A stretch of 27,835 nucleotides of DNA from Nemertoderma westbladi (lineage: Eukaryota > Xenacoelomorpha > Nemertodermatida > Nemertodermatidae). A program made the position numbers and the translations under genes. Position 1 is the stretch's first letter; each line of letters opens with the position of its first letter. This document shows, one piece after another, positions 9,269-17,937 of this stretch. Location: positions 1 to 27,835 of the forward strand of contig JAUCBJ010000545.1 of assembly GCA_032718475.1 (NCBI GenBank), written 5' to 3'. Below the pieces are notes generated by a model that worked only from the letters and a program-made list of their open reading frames with translations, was not told the origin of the DNA and did no database searches.

Positions 9269-9494
9269 GTGAAACCAAATCTGGTTTCACAAATTCAAAG
9301 TATCACTAACAAATCCCTTTCAAAAATTAAATTTAAAAATTGTAATAATAATCATAGGAATTGATTTACAAAAATAGTACCACCAGAATGCCCTTACAAA
9401 ACTGTATTGTTTGTACGTTACGAAATTTTGTTTCCATACGTGCTGTTTTTGAATAAACACAACAAAAACAATTTGCGACCAGATTTGGTTTCAC
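9269..9494. repeat. Inverted-repeat pair with 16-bp perfect arms
   Basis: GTGAAACCAAATCTGG (9269-9284) and its reverse complement CCAGATTTGGTTTCAC (9479-9494) enclose about 194 AT-rich bases. The left arm also forms a perfect 12-bp hairpin with AGATTTGGTTTC at 9254-9265 (loop TTTGT). The size fits a small MITE, but I found no target duplication. Confidence 0.55.
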
Positions 9495-9602
9495 GACATT
9501 TTCTTTAGGTTGGAATAATGATGTAATGGCGGTCTGCCTTTGAGTTACCACTGCACCTTGGATGAGTGACAGACTAATTGCCTCTGGCAGTCAGGGAGAT
9601 CA

Positions 9603-9715
9603 TCAAATTTGAGAATACCTCAAATTTCAAATTATAGACCCAATTTTCGAATTACCTCAAATTTAATACAAGGTTAGGTTAATTCTCTAAATTTGAGTTT
9701 TACCCCAAATTTGAA
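9603..9715. repeat. Left cluster of ACCTCAAATTT sites
   Basis: Sites at about 9603 (CAAATTTGAG), 9617 (ACCTCAAATTTC), 9639 (ACCCAATTTTCG), 9654 (ACCTCAAATTT), 9687 (CTAAATTTGAGT) and 9702 (ACCCCAAATTTGAA), in both orientations. They lie directly inside the terminal inverted repeat. Confidence 0.7.
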
Positions 9716-10042
9716 TTTCATAGCAGCATAGTCAGATACAGACAGCAGTCATAGTTAGCCTAGTTCAGTAGTTGTTAGATTGTTACTGTATTGCAAAGGT
9801 AAAAAAATAAACTGATGTGGGCCTAGCACATAGTGCTGTAGTGTCTGACTGTCTGAGTGTTGTGAAATATAATATTGAAAACATATTCAGTATTAGTTAA
9901 AAAAGGCTTATACTTAAAAAGGCTACTGGTAGGGGTGCAGTGGGGTGTTATGATCAGATGGTAGACATATAAAACGAAGTACAGAGCTTGAAGAACTTAT
10001 ATTTTTATATTGTTACTTTTTTGCTTGAATATGCCCTAAAAT

Positions 10043-10236
10043 CGGGAGAAAAAGTAGTAGGCCTACTTTTTTACCCTACTGGTAGGGAAAAAGTTGTCCC
10101 CATAATTGTAACTTTTTGTTGGGCACGGCTTTTGCAAAGTCGGCAACACAGCAACCTGCAATAATATTGAATCATTTTGCCACATAATAATGTACCATAG
10201 AGCCATAATTTTGCATTGATTTTACTTTTTCTCCCG
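10043..10236. repeat. Short inverted-repeat element, 194 bp
   Basis: CGGGAGAAAAAGTA (10043-10056) is exactly inverted at 10223-10236. The inside contains GTAGGCCTAC and CCCTACTGGTAGGG palindromes. The size is MITE-like, and no target duplication is evident. Confidence 0.5.
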
Positions 10237-10260
10237 GAAAAAAAAGTAAAATAAAACATT

Positions 10261-10537
10261 GGCACTTGTGTCAAATAGGGGACCCTCCTAGCTCCTAATC
10301 TGCTAATCCTGAATCCTGAAATCACCTAAACTAAAGTCACTTTCACTAGTCAGCTAGTGCCCGGTTACAGGGTTAGCAAAGGAGCAGGTTACAGAGGTGA
10401 GTTGAGTTGAGAGTAACCAAAAAACAATAAACAAGAGTTAGGAATATTGATATCACCTGCACAAAATTTCAGGATTAGCTGGTGATTTTAGGATTAGCAG
10501 ATTAGGAGGGTCACCAATTTGATTTGACACAAGTGCC
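10261..10537. repeat. Foldback repeat with arms of about 60 bases
   Basis: The left arm, starting GGCACTTGTGTCAAAT (10261-10326), is inverted at 10481-10537. Shared phrases are GGCACTTGTGTCAAAT, GACCCTCCTA, CTAATCTGCTAATCCT and AAATCACC, with small indels between them. The loop is about 155 bases. This looks like a foldback or MITE structure within the larger element. Confidence 0.7.
10371..10432 (+). repeat. Dispersed repeat containing GGAGCAGGTTACAG (copy 1)
   Basis: Contains AGCAAAGGAGCAGGTTACAG and, 25 or so bases on, TAACCAAAAAACAATAAAC. Related copies in the same order and orientation lie near 14561-14608 and 18291-18347, in otherwise unrelated surroundings. Confidence 0.6.
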
Positions 10538-10890
10538 AAAATATTTTAGGTGGAATTTCTAAAATTTCATTGAATGTGTTGATCAAAATTTTTGATCGAA
10601 ATTTGAGCAAAATCCATCCCTACACACTATTGCAATGCAACTTTCAGACTTTAGTGCCTGCAAGGTGTACTCCAGAGATGAGATAAAGCCTCGAGAATAG
10701 TGAAAAAGGTTATACTTTTTGCCCAAGTTATAAATGATTCTGGTTCCTCATAAAGTCAATTTTTAAAAGGATGTATGTATGTATAGTATAACTGTATAAA
10801 CAAACAGTCACTTAGATTTCTAAAACATTTCAGATGTCTTGATAAGAAAGCAGAGTCTAAAGACTGTTTAAAGGAATAGCGATTAGTGAT

Positions 10891-11063
10891 GATGATGATG
10901 ATGTTTCTTACTGTGTTCCAGGTCCAGCATGTTCCATATGTTAATGACCCTGATAAAGAAGAGGTGATGTATGCATTATGGAACATGCAGAAATGGCAGC
11001 ATGGGCAGATGGGCGGGGCATGGCCTTTGCTTTATAATTTTATATATATGGCCAGGTCATGAT
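10891..11063 (+). other. Exon-like frame, unidentified
   Basis: After a (GAT)n run, a pyrimidine-leaning stretch ending TTCTTACTGTGTTCCAG resembles a splice acceptor. It is followed by an open frame reading VQHVPYVNDPDKEEVMYALW, then NMQKWQHGQMGGAWP, with a stop at 11061-11063. The composition is protein-like. I recognise no domain. It could be a host exon captured by the surrounding transposon, a decayed gene or chance. It is short and has no clear donor. Confidence 0.2.
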
Positions 11064-11956
11064 TGCATTGGATGTCTGGCTGGGATATTAAAAAGTCTGC
11101 GAGGATGTTGCACATTGTTGTAATGGAGGATCAGGTTTAGATCTTTACATATAAGTTTAAAGCACATTATCAAATTGAACTTTAATTGATGTATACTGCA
11201 GTAGGTGGTGGTTCCAACTTTAGAGTCTCCAGTCGTCGTATAGAATAACTAACAAAAGAATCAAGTCCACATATATTGTATAAACCACGTCAACCTTCTG
11301 ACCTTTGCGGCCACATTTGTCTAGAAATGGACTCCAAACTGTGGAAGAATGATGGTACAGTATTCCAATTGACAGATAGAGCTAGGGCAGGCGAATAGTA
11401 CATAACACATAAGTCTTCAGGCTGTCAGGAAGAGGAATGGCTTCATTTGATATACAAAGTTTTAAAGAGGACATCCAACAATCAGAAAACATATTTTTTT
11501 CTGAAGATGTGTGATATGAATGATGAACAGAACCGATGAATGCCAGAATATGTAAACTACCAAATTCTGGAATTGATTCAACATCTACAAGATATAGTAG
11601 GCCTTCCTGAGTCTGTGACTGTGCAGCTGTGTGAGCTTGAATCTTGCAACAGTGAGGATTTGGTCTACTGTTCTTCTTACCAACAGTAAGGCTGTAAGGA
11701 AGGATAGCGAATTTCTCCAGTCTTCTCTATTTTTATCACCAATCACTAACAGAGTTAACAATCATTAAAGTTATTGACTGTAAGTTGCTGTGCTGTAAGG
11801 TTAAGCCTACCCTGTATACATGTCATGTCACAGGTTACACTGGTCAGTGGTCAGTGGTCACCCATTCTCACCAAGCTCTATAAGCACTAAGCAGCAAAGC
11901 CTACTGCCTACTGCTACACCCTACTGCTGGCAGGCTGGTGATGTTGTAAAGACTGT

Positions 11957-12240
11957 CGAAATTTGAGGTTTTGTCTCAAATTTGAGGTTTAACCTCAAAT
12001 TTCAATTTTTGCCCACAATAAAAGCATGTTTGCATCGGTGAATTATTTTATTGCATCGATAAAAGTTCTTATTTTACATTATATTTTAACATATTAAAAG
12101 TAGAAGTTGCTCCAACAGTTTCCCTAAGTCGCAGCAACACTCGATATTATGAGCCTAAAAATACCTCAAATTTGAACAAAAAACCCCAATTTTCGACAGT
12201 CTATTACCAGAATTCGAAATTTGGGGTAACCCCAAAATTT
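11957..12240. repeat. Right cluster of ACCTCAAATTT sites
   Basis: Sites at about 11957 (CGAAATTTGAGG), 11970 (CTCAAATTTGAGG), 11988 (ACCTCAAATTTC), 12163 (ACCTCAAATTTGAA), 12181 (ACCCCAATTTTCG), 12214 (CGAAATTTGGGGT) and 12229 (ACCCCAAAATTT). AGACTGTCGAAA at 11950 is also inverted at 12191-12202, so part of the cluster can fold back on itself. Confidence 0.7.
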
Positions 12241-12261
12241 ATGATCTCCCTGACTGTCTGG

Positions 12262-12586
12262 GCTTTCAGCTAACCAGCTAACTGGAGCCTCACAGAGAGC
12301 ACAGGTGGCTAGGACAGTAGGAAGGGAGATTAGTTAGCTGGTTAGTTAGGCAAGCTGGTGGATATGAGGTAGACTAGACACACACCAGGCCAAGCCTAGC
12401 TACAGCTCTGTTGGTATTACTTACTAACCGACCTTGTGTATGTTGATGGCTTGCCGCCCACCTTGGACACAATGCAATTTGGGTTGTGTTCCAATATGTA
12501 AATGTAAGGCCTCACCTCTTGCTTACAACCCTGTGGGCTTAGACTGTGGTTTCATTAAACCGTCATATTGGCCTACTGTACAGCTG
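12262..12586. other. Spacer between two transposons
   Basis: No gene or repeat structure beyond short AGCTAACTGG/TTAGCTGGTTAG words near 12275 and 12335. It ends at the TATGTAGC duplication (12587-12594) of the next element. Confidence 0.5.
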
Positions 12587-12615
12587 TATGTAGCCCAGGT
12601 TGGAATTCATGCATG

Positions 12616-12720
12616 AGCGCGCAGGTACGCTTTGTTGTTTTGAAATCACCGCGCACCTGAAATTGGCTCGTCGCGCACCTCATCATATGTCATAATCCAA
12701 ACAAAATCGCGCAGCTCATG
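12616..12720. repeat. Left subterminal GCGC-repeat cluster
   Basis: GCGCGCAGGTACGC, CCGCGCACCTGA, TCGCGCACCTCA and TCGCGCAGCTCA occur in about 100 bases beside the left terminus. The motif CGCGCACCTG recurs at the right end (17501-17624), which suggests subterminal transposase-binding sites. Confidence 0.65.
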
Positions 12721-14070
12721 TCATGCATATCTCAAAAAATCGCACAGTTCATAAGAACAATTTTACATTCCTATTTTACAAGTTTGAGCGTTTTAAGCTT
12801 ATCTTTACGTCTGTCTGTCTGTACGTTGAATCTAGGCTTACATAATAAATGTAATTTTTGCAACATCAAAATTGTTAATATTAAAAAATATTTTTTTAAT
12901 CCACTACTAGGGCTCGATCGGAGTTGGGATTTGGCCGGAGCCGGAGCAGGAGCCGGAGTTGGACAATTTGGCCGGAGCCGGAGCAGGAGCCGGAGTTTTT
13001 CAAAAATTTTAAAAATTTAATTATTTATTTAAAAAAAAATAAAGTATGGTTATCGTTCGCCAATCACTCATAATCAATCATACTGTAGGTCTAATTAATT
13101 TCATAATTTGTAGATTTACGAATTTTATAGATAGATTTATTTATACATTATGTAAAAACAATAACAAATACACCAAACAATGTACCGGTATAAAGGTATT
13201 GTCCAACATAACATATAGGATTACCCCTAAAGCTTTGCAGCTTATTTCCAAGGGGGTCCTTTATGTTACTTGGTTACAAATACAATATTACACTACCCTA
13301 ACCTAAAACCAATATAAAACGTAATTACACTATTTACATGTACAACTTTACCGAGAGCGTGACAATGCCCGACTCAACGATAAAGATGTAATGTACAGAA
13401 CAATTTATTATAAAACGTAATTACAGTATAAATAGTAAATAATTAATAAACTAATAACTTACTGTAGGACTATTGTACCTATTTTTACATTGCACACGGA
13501 GATGAGATTTAACTGCAGATTTAAAAGAATGTTGATTATCTAGGTTTTTAATTTCATTAGGCAGATCGTTCCAATTTTTTATGCCGTTAAAAAAGAAAGT
13601 ATCAGATTCAAAGGATTTACAATTCGGGAGGTAGAAGTTTGAAGCACTAGCTCTGGTACTGTAAGAGTGTGTATCGCGTACTCTGTTGAATTTTTGTTTT
13701 AGGTAATTGGGACATTTACCATTATACACTTTATGCACATGGTTAAGGCGTAGCTGCTTAACTCTACTATCTAAGTTAAGTAGTCCAGATTCAGAAAAGT
13801 CATCTGGAGTTAGGTGGTGCCTAGGTTTGTAGTCTTTAATAAATCGTACTACTTTATTCTGAGCTACTTGTAATTTACATTTAAGCTGTTTGGTTAAGCC
13901 TTCATACCAAGAAGAGCACGCATAGTCCATGTGACACTATTAAAGAAGAGCAAAGTAACTTGCGGGAGTCGGTGTTCAAACTATTTTTATTTCTGTATAG
14001 AAACCTAAGCCTACTGTTAACTTTCGAGAAAATATTTTTCACTGTACTTTCTCCTGACAGTAAGGGAAAA

Positions 14071-14230
14071 TACCCCGAATCGGGGTACAGCTCTATACAC
14101 CGAATCGGTGTCATAGTGGAAAATAGTGACACCGATTCGAGATTTTCAGTAGAAAGCTATACCCCGAATCGGTGCTCTACTAGAAAATCTTCAGGCAGCG
14201 GAAAAATTAGGTATACCCCGAATCGGGGTA
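14071..14230. repeat. Left palindrome cluster, 5 sites
   Basis: Sites at 14071 (TACCCCGAATCGGGGTA), 14097 (ACACCGAATCGGTGT), about 14128 (ACCGATTCG, decayed), about 14161 (ACCCCGAATCGGTG, hybrid) and 14214 (TACCCCGAATCGGGGTA). Two sequence classes, CCCC/GGGG and CACC/GGTG, are interspersed. Confidence 0.9.
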
Positions 14231-15205
14231 TAGGAGTTATTTACGCCCCTCCAGAAAAATGATGTTTCACTCACGCCAGACTGGAATTCATAGTGCGAAA
14301 ATTACATTTTGTGCAGTACAATACTGTTTCATACAGTCATAATATAAATGTGGTAACCATATTGATAGATAGGGCCTACTACTGAAGTATGGGAGGTACT
14401 GTATATTACTATACTATATTGTACATTTACATTATTATTATTGCAGTGTTTTGTCTATCAACTGATATATAAATATGGATATGATAACAAAAAGTATGTT
14501 TTTTAATCGACACAGAGTACCAGTACATTAGTACCAGTACAGTAAATTCCATTATTAAGAGATAGGAGCAGGTTACAGTAGCTGCTTTTTTTTAACCAAA
14601 ACAATACATGAAACTACATTTCGAAATTGAGGGAAAATAGTAAGTTGTAGTTACAGTGGTGGGGTGGTGCTTTTAACTACTCAACCCACCCCTCTAGGTG
14701 TACAACTTAATCCGAGGATGACTAATATTAGACAATGTAGGCCTACGCCATAATAAAAAATAACATGTAATACTGTAAATCACATTAGCGGCAACTGCTC
14801 TGCCACCAGGAATAGCTCACATTATAAACTTGGCCCATTTATTACACTACCAATTTGTCACTGTCACGAGACCATATGTGGAGAAACCAAAGGCTAATTA
14901 CTACGTGGTGTACTCAAGGTAGCCTCGGGAGAAACGATATGACAGTTTGATAAACAAATTTAATCGTAGGACAATGAACCAGATATTATTTATACAGCAG
15001 ATCTACCATTGGAAGACTGGTTTCGTATTTTCCATATCAGTCAACAGAGGCGTTATTTATTTAACTTTTATCTGCCACCTGTCTTAATTGAAAATATATT
15101 AAATATTTTAATTAATTTGTTCGTTTATATAACACTAATACTAATTAAAATATGAATTACATCACGAAAATCCATTAAAAAATATAAAAAACGACTAGAA
15201 AATAT
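14231..15205. other. Interior of the 14058-15635 element
   Basis: No coding frame of note. It contains a copy of the dispersed GGAGCAGGTTACAG repeat (about 14561-14608), TAGGCCTAC words and AT-rich filler. No transposase remnant is visible. Confidence 0.6.
14561..14608 (+). repeat. Dispersed repeat containing GGAGCAGGTTACAG (copy 2)
   Basis: GATAGGAGCAGGTTACAGTA followed within 15 bases by TAACCAAAACAATA. Same order as at 10371-10432, with a shorter spacer. Confidence 0.55.
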
Positions 15206-15387
15206 ACACCGAATCGGTGTCAGAGTGGAAAAAAAGAGCCGATTCGGTGTATTTTCGAGAAAATTGAATTCCTGAATCGGTGTACTAGAAAATACTGACC
15301 CCGAATCGGTACTACTGCAGGCTGTATGAATATATCGCAAGCCCCCATTCGGGGTACAGGGAGTCCTGGATACCCTGATTCGGGGTA
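15206..15387. repeat. Right palindrome cluster, 6 sites
   Basis: Sites at 15206 (ACACCGAATCGGTGT), about 15237 (GCCGATTCGGTGT), 15271 (CCTGAATCGGTGT), 15297 (GACCCCGAATCGGT), 15343 (CCCCCATTCGGGGT) and 15371 (TACCCTGATTCGGGGTA). Several have base changes on one arm only. Confidence 0.88.
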
Positions 15388-15556
15388 TAATTTACATTAG
15401 ATTTTCCGGTACAATATCGAAGCCGGAAGATTTCATTATTACTCCAAAGTTTTCTTATTTGTAGTACACACCAATGTGTATTCGAATATGTTAAAACGAA
15501 ATTGCGGAATTAAAATCTTCATATGCGGAAATGAAGGAGAAAAAATGTCTATGGGA

Positions 15557-15623
15557 GAACCCCGAATCGGGGTATACCAAAACCCCGAATGGGGGTTTGC
15601 TTCTATACCCCGATTCGGGGTAT
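15557..15623. repeat. Right terminal palindrome cluster, 3 sites
   Basis: Sites at about 15558 (AACCCCGAATCGGGGTAT), 15581 (ACCCCGAATGGGGGT) and 15606 (TACCCCGATTCGGGGTA), the last merging into the terminal inverted repeat. The central base is asymmetric (GAATC versus GATTC), which gives each site an orientation. Confidence 0.9.
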
Positions 15624-17063
15624 TTTCCCTTACTGCCTGATAAGCAGTTATCCAATGTGGCGCCTAAATATTTAACTTCCTTTTTATTTTCAATCTTATG
15701 TCCATTACTAGTGACTTCAAACTTAGTTACCTTCTTTAACTTTCTTTTGGAACCAAACAAAATACTTTCAGTTTTACCGTAGTGAATGGATAGCTTATTA
15801 TCAACCAACCACTCATTACAGGATTCTAGAACTGCACTTAACTTTTGGGAAATATGGATAGGATCTTTATGAGAGAAAATAAGAGCACTGTCGTCGGCAT
15901 ATAAAATGAGTTTAAAATCGGGATCTATACTACTTATCATATCATTTACATAGCATACAAAAAGCAGAGGACCTAATATACTACCTTGCGGTACACCACA
16001 GGTAATCTCTTGTACAGTAGACAGCGATTTGCTAATGACTACAGTTTGACCTCTGTCTGACAGGTAGGACTTGAACCAGTCTATAGAACCTACACCCATC
16101 AGGCCTAACTTACCAAGCAGAATTTCGTGATCTACAGTATCGAAAGCCTTTTGTAGGTCCAACATTACCATACCAGTATATAAACCCTTTGCGTTATTAC
16201 ATCTAATTGTATCAGTTAAGTTAATAAGGCAGGTGTCTGTAGAATATGATTTACGAAAACCGGACTGAAGTTCATAGATCAGATTTAGCCTACTAAGATG
16301 TGCCTCCAGCTGTAGAAAAACAGAACGTTCTAGAATTTTAGATACAATACTTAAGATACTAACAGGTCTGTAATTACAGGGTTCTACTTTACTATTCTTT
16401 TTATACAGAGGAACAACCTTAGCTAATTTCAGTTCGTCTGGTACTACATTATTTTTTCATTATTTTCAATTTAAGTAATTAATTTATCACGGACAGACGG
16501 CCTGACGCTGACGGCCTGATCCTGACGGCGACGGCCTGACGCTGACGGCTAAAAATTACCTACAGTACCTAACTCGCTAACTGTCTAACTGTGGTAGAGG
16601 TGTGTACTGTAGGTAGCCTACCGTACGTGTACCAGTACTGCAGTACAGTATGCTGGCATGCTTGACAGCAGTAAATGGCTGCAGTGGTACAGTCTGACAG
16701 TGTACAATCATAGCATTTACAATTTTTTAAAGTAGGGCCTATCTGTAATAGTCTGCTAGTCAGCCAGCTGGCCAGTACCAGTACTGCAGTACAGTCAGTC
16801 AGTCATTGTCATTGACTTTAAGTAAATACTGCAGTATTATCAGATTATACTTGATATTGAAGCTGTACTACAGTCTGACAGTACGGTACTTATAGTGTTA
16901 AATAATTGTTCAGATTAGAATATGCACGAAATACCGGTATAATACTTTATTAAAAAATTAACTCCGGCAATATTTTTACCGGAGCCGGAGCAGGAGCCGG
17001 AGGTGCCAAAATGGCCGGAGCCGGAGCCGGAGGCCGGAGCTCCGATCGAGCCCTATCCACTAC

Positions 17064-17500
17064 TATGGTGGCCCATCGGGCTCACTGCTTTTATAACAGA
17101 AAATATTATTTTAGATTACAAACAAAACATGTACCGGTAATTTCAAAAAAACGAATATTGAAATAGGTACCAGTCTGCCAATAATACTTTGTATAGGCCT
17201 CCTAACAATTAGGCTTAAACATACAGTTGGCTTATAATTAAGTCATACTTATAATACATTGTTACTTTCTGACTTTACTACCTGTTTACTAACGTAACAT
17301 CGGCATAGCATAGACCTAATAACAATACAACAATAGAGTACTGTAGTTAAAATAAATAGACAAATTCAGCTCCGGTTGCCGGTATTACAGTATTATGGTG
17401 AAGTGATTTGACTGTTTGAAGAATTGGAAATGAGAAATTAATGCGAGCGCAGCGAGCGAAATTTTTTTGTGTATTTTCGTGATTTCAATTAATTTGTGGT
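17064..17500. other. Native interior of the CCAGG-ended element
   Basis: AT-rich and without a gene. GCGAGCGCAGCGAGCGAAAT followed by a T run (about 17442-17467) is a distinctive CpG-rich phrase within otherwise AT-rich sequence. Confidence 0.5.
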
Positions 17501-17624
17501 GCGCATCAGAGGCAGAGCTGCGCGCTGAGGCGCAACGCGCACCTGTCTCACACCCGAACGCGCACCTGTCTCACCCAAACGCGCAACGCGCATCTGGTTT
17601 GCGGTCATTCGCGCAGGTACGCGT
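17501..17624. repeat. Right subterminal GCGC-repeat cluster
   Basis: Repeats of ACGCGCACCTGTCTCAC (two near-identical copies around 17535-17575), GCGCAACGCGCATCTGG and CGCGCAGGTACGCG. They share CGCGCACCTG and GCGCAGGTACGC with the left end (12616-12720). Confidence 0.7.
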
Positions 17625-17785
17625 CCGAGTTTTGCAGCATGAATTCCAACCTGGTATGTAGCTAGGAAGGATGAGCTACATGAGCTGAAGTTTCCCTAAA
17701 ATTATACTTGGACATGGACAAGTTGGCCTTTAGTCTGTCTATATATTGCATCGCATTCAATAAATTACATCTTGTTGTCGGAGAC

Positions 17786-17807
17786 GGGGGGGGGGGGGGG
17801 GGGGGGG
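17786..17807. repeat. Poly-G tract, 22 G
   Basis: Twenty-two consecutive guanines, starting after GGAGAC. This is the longest homopolymer in the window. It may form G-quadruplexes, and its true length is uncertain. Confidence 0.9.
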
Positions 17808-17937
17808 ATGGGGAAACTCCCGAAACTGGACGCAAAACCCGCCTTGGCGAATTAAAATCCCTCATGTACAGTACATTATGTGGATCCATAGTTACAGCAA
17901 TTAATATCTAAGAGCCCGCGAAGTGGTGGGGCATTCG

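Larger units (their letters stand above)
9716..11949. other. Interior of the 9588-12256 element, no intact gene
   Basis: No long frame is visible. It contains inverted repeats (10043-10236, 10261-10537), a dispersed repeat (10371-10432), a (GAT)n run at about 10887-10902, TGTATGTATGTAT near 10770, and a short exon-like frame at 10891-11063. Part may be later insertions whose boundaries I could not fix. Confidence 0.5.
9588..12256. mobile_element. DNA transposon with CAGTCAGGG ends and 5-bp TSD, palindrome-rich
   Basis: The left end CAGTCAGGGAGATCAT (9588) is mirrored exactly at the right end, finishing at 12256. Perfect 5-bp duplications TCTGG flank it (9583-9587 and 12257-12261). About six variants of ACCYCAAATTTGAGGT lie at 9603-9715 and about seven at 11957-12240. 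Many are half sites or near-perfect palindromes, such as CTCAAATTTGAGG. The interior has no transposase but several smaller inverted repeats. The end type, TSD length and terminal palindrome clusters match the element at 14058-15635. I could not place it in a named superfamily. A 5-bp-TSD hAT branch or a Transib-like element are candidates, but neither is supported by protein. Confidence 0.8.
14058..15635. mobile_element. 1578-bp DNA transposon with CAGTAAGGG ends and palindrome clusters
   Basis: Both ends begin CAGTAAGGGAAAATACCCCG in inverted orientation, matching for about 30 bases. Perfect 5-bp duplications CCTGA flank it (14053-14057 and 15636-15640). Removing the insert and one CCTGA rejoins the host LINE frame exactly at CLSG|EST, which independently proves both boundaries. 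About 14 copies of a 15-17-base near-palindrome (TACCCCGAATCGGGGTA or ACACCGAATCGGTGT) cluster near both ends: five on the left, nine on the right. The middle (about 14260-15190) has no coding frame, so the element is non-autonomous. Ends and architecture match 9588-12256. It is the youngest layer of the stack. Confidence 0.92.
13451..16456 (-). pseudogene. CR1/L2-like reverse transcriptase, split and frameshifted
   Basis: The readable frame starts near 16456 ([20 protein letters not shown], then NYRPVSILS and [11 protein letters not shown]) and continues from the methionine at 16171. There [11 protein letters not shown] (residues 5-15) holds the first catalytic aspartate, [14 protein letters not shown] (58-71) follows, and YADD (91-94) is the catalytic pair. 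After [11 protein letters not shown] the frame is cut by the 14058-15635 element. It resumes exactly with ESTVKNIFSKVNSRLRFLYR once that insert and one CCTGA are removed. A second break near 13928 shifts the frame between SSLIVSH and MDYACSSWYEGL. The C-terminal part (QVAQNKVVRFIKDYKPR, GIKNWNDLPNEIK) is characteristic of CR1/L2 elements. The final stop is at 13451-13453. It is inactive. Confidence 0.88.
13127..16461 (-). mobile_element. CR1/L2-like non-LTR retrotransposon, 5'-truncated
   Basis: A minus-strand LINE inserted in hAT-like copy C. Its 3' end carries AATAAATCTATCTATA, an AATAAA beside a short TATC-type tandem, as is usual for CR1/L2 elements. ATTTT occurs at both junctions (13122-13126 and 16462-16466) and is the likely duplication, though low complexity makes the exact ends uncertain by a few bases. 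The 5' truncation lies just upstream of the reverse transcriptase domain, so the endonuclease is absent. The element is itself split by the 14058-15635 transposon. The 3' untranslated region is about 320 bases (13127-13450). Confidence 0.82.
12908..17055. mobile_element. hAT-like non-autonomous element, copy C (split by a LINE)
   Basis: Same TAGGGCTCGATCGGAG ends as copies A and B, flanked by perfect 8-bp duplications TCCACTAC (12900-12907 and 17056-17063). Element sequence occupies 12908-13126 and 16467-17055. The 3.3 kb between is a CR1/L2-like LINE inserted in the AT-rich interior. The reassembled length of about 808 bp agrees with copy B. At TACTGTAGGTAGCCTACC (near 16604-16621) it preserves the site occupied in copy A. 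The right half has the same CAGTACTG-rich body and GGAGCC hexamers. No gene is encoded. It inserted into the CCAGG-ended element. Confidence 0.9.
12595..17654. mobile_element. Outer CCAGG-ended DNA transposon, 8-bp TSD
   Basis: Termini CCAGGTTGGAATTCATGC (12595-12612) and its exact reverse complement (17637-17654) are flanked by perfect 8-bp duplications TATGTAGC (12587-12594 and 17655-17662). Next to each end is a cluster of GCGC-bearing repeats. Without the hAT-like insertion at 12908-17055 and one TSD, the native element is about 0.9 kb and non-coding. An 8-bp TSD with a CAGG-type end suggests a hAT relative, though the extra leading C is unusual and P- or Merlin-type elements can also make 8-bp duplications. 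This is the outermost and therefore oldest layer of the nested stack. Confidence 0.82.

Noticed and set aside
11950-12202. AGACTGTCGAAA inverted pair considered as a separate MITE
   Set aside because: I found no matching target duplication, and the arms are made of the same CAAATTTGAGG motif as the host element's end cluster, so I treat it as part of that cluster.
13960-14262. Frames reading TPNR/PESGY-type peptides in the palindrome clusters
   Set aside because: They are translations of the GAATCGGGGTA sites. The frame changes with each site and no protein is conserved.
14058-15623. Repeated palindromes considered as a CRISPR-like array
   Set aside because: Spacing is irregular, spacers are not uniform, sites are in both orientations, and they lie inside a TSD-flanked transposon in animal DNA.
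17662-17911. Frames with poly-Gly or poly-Pro runs on both strands
   Set aside because: They are produced by the G22 homopolymer. Nothing else in them looks coding.
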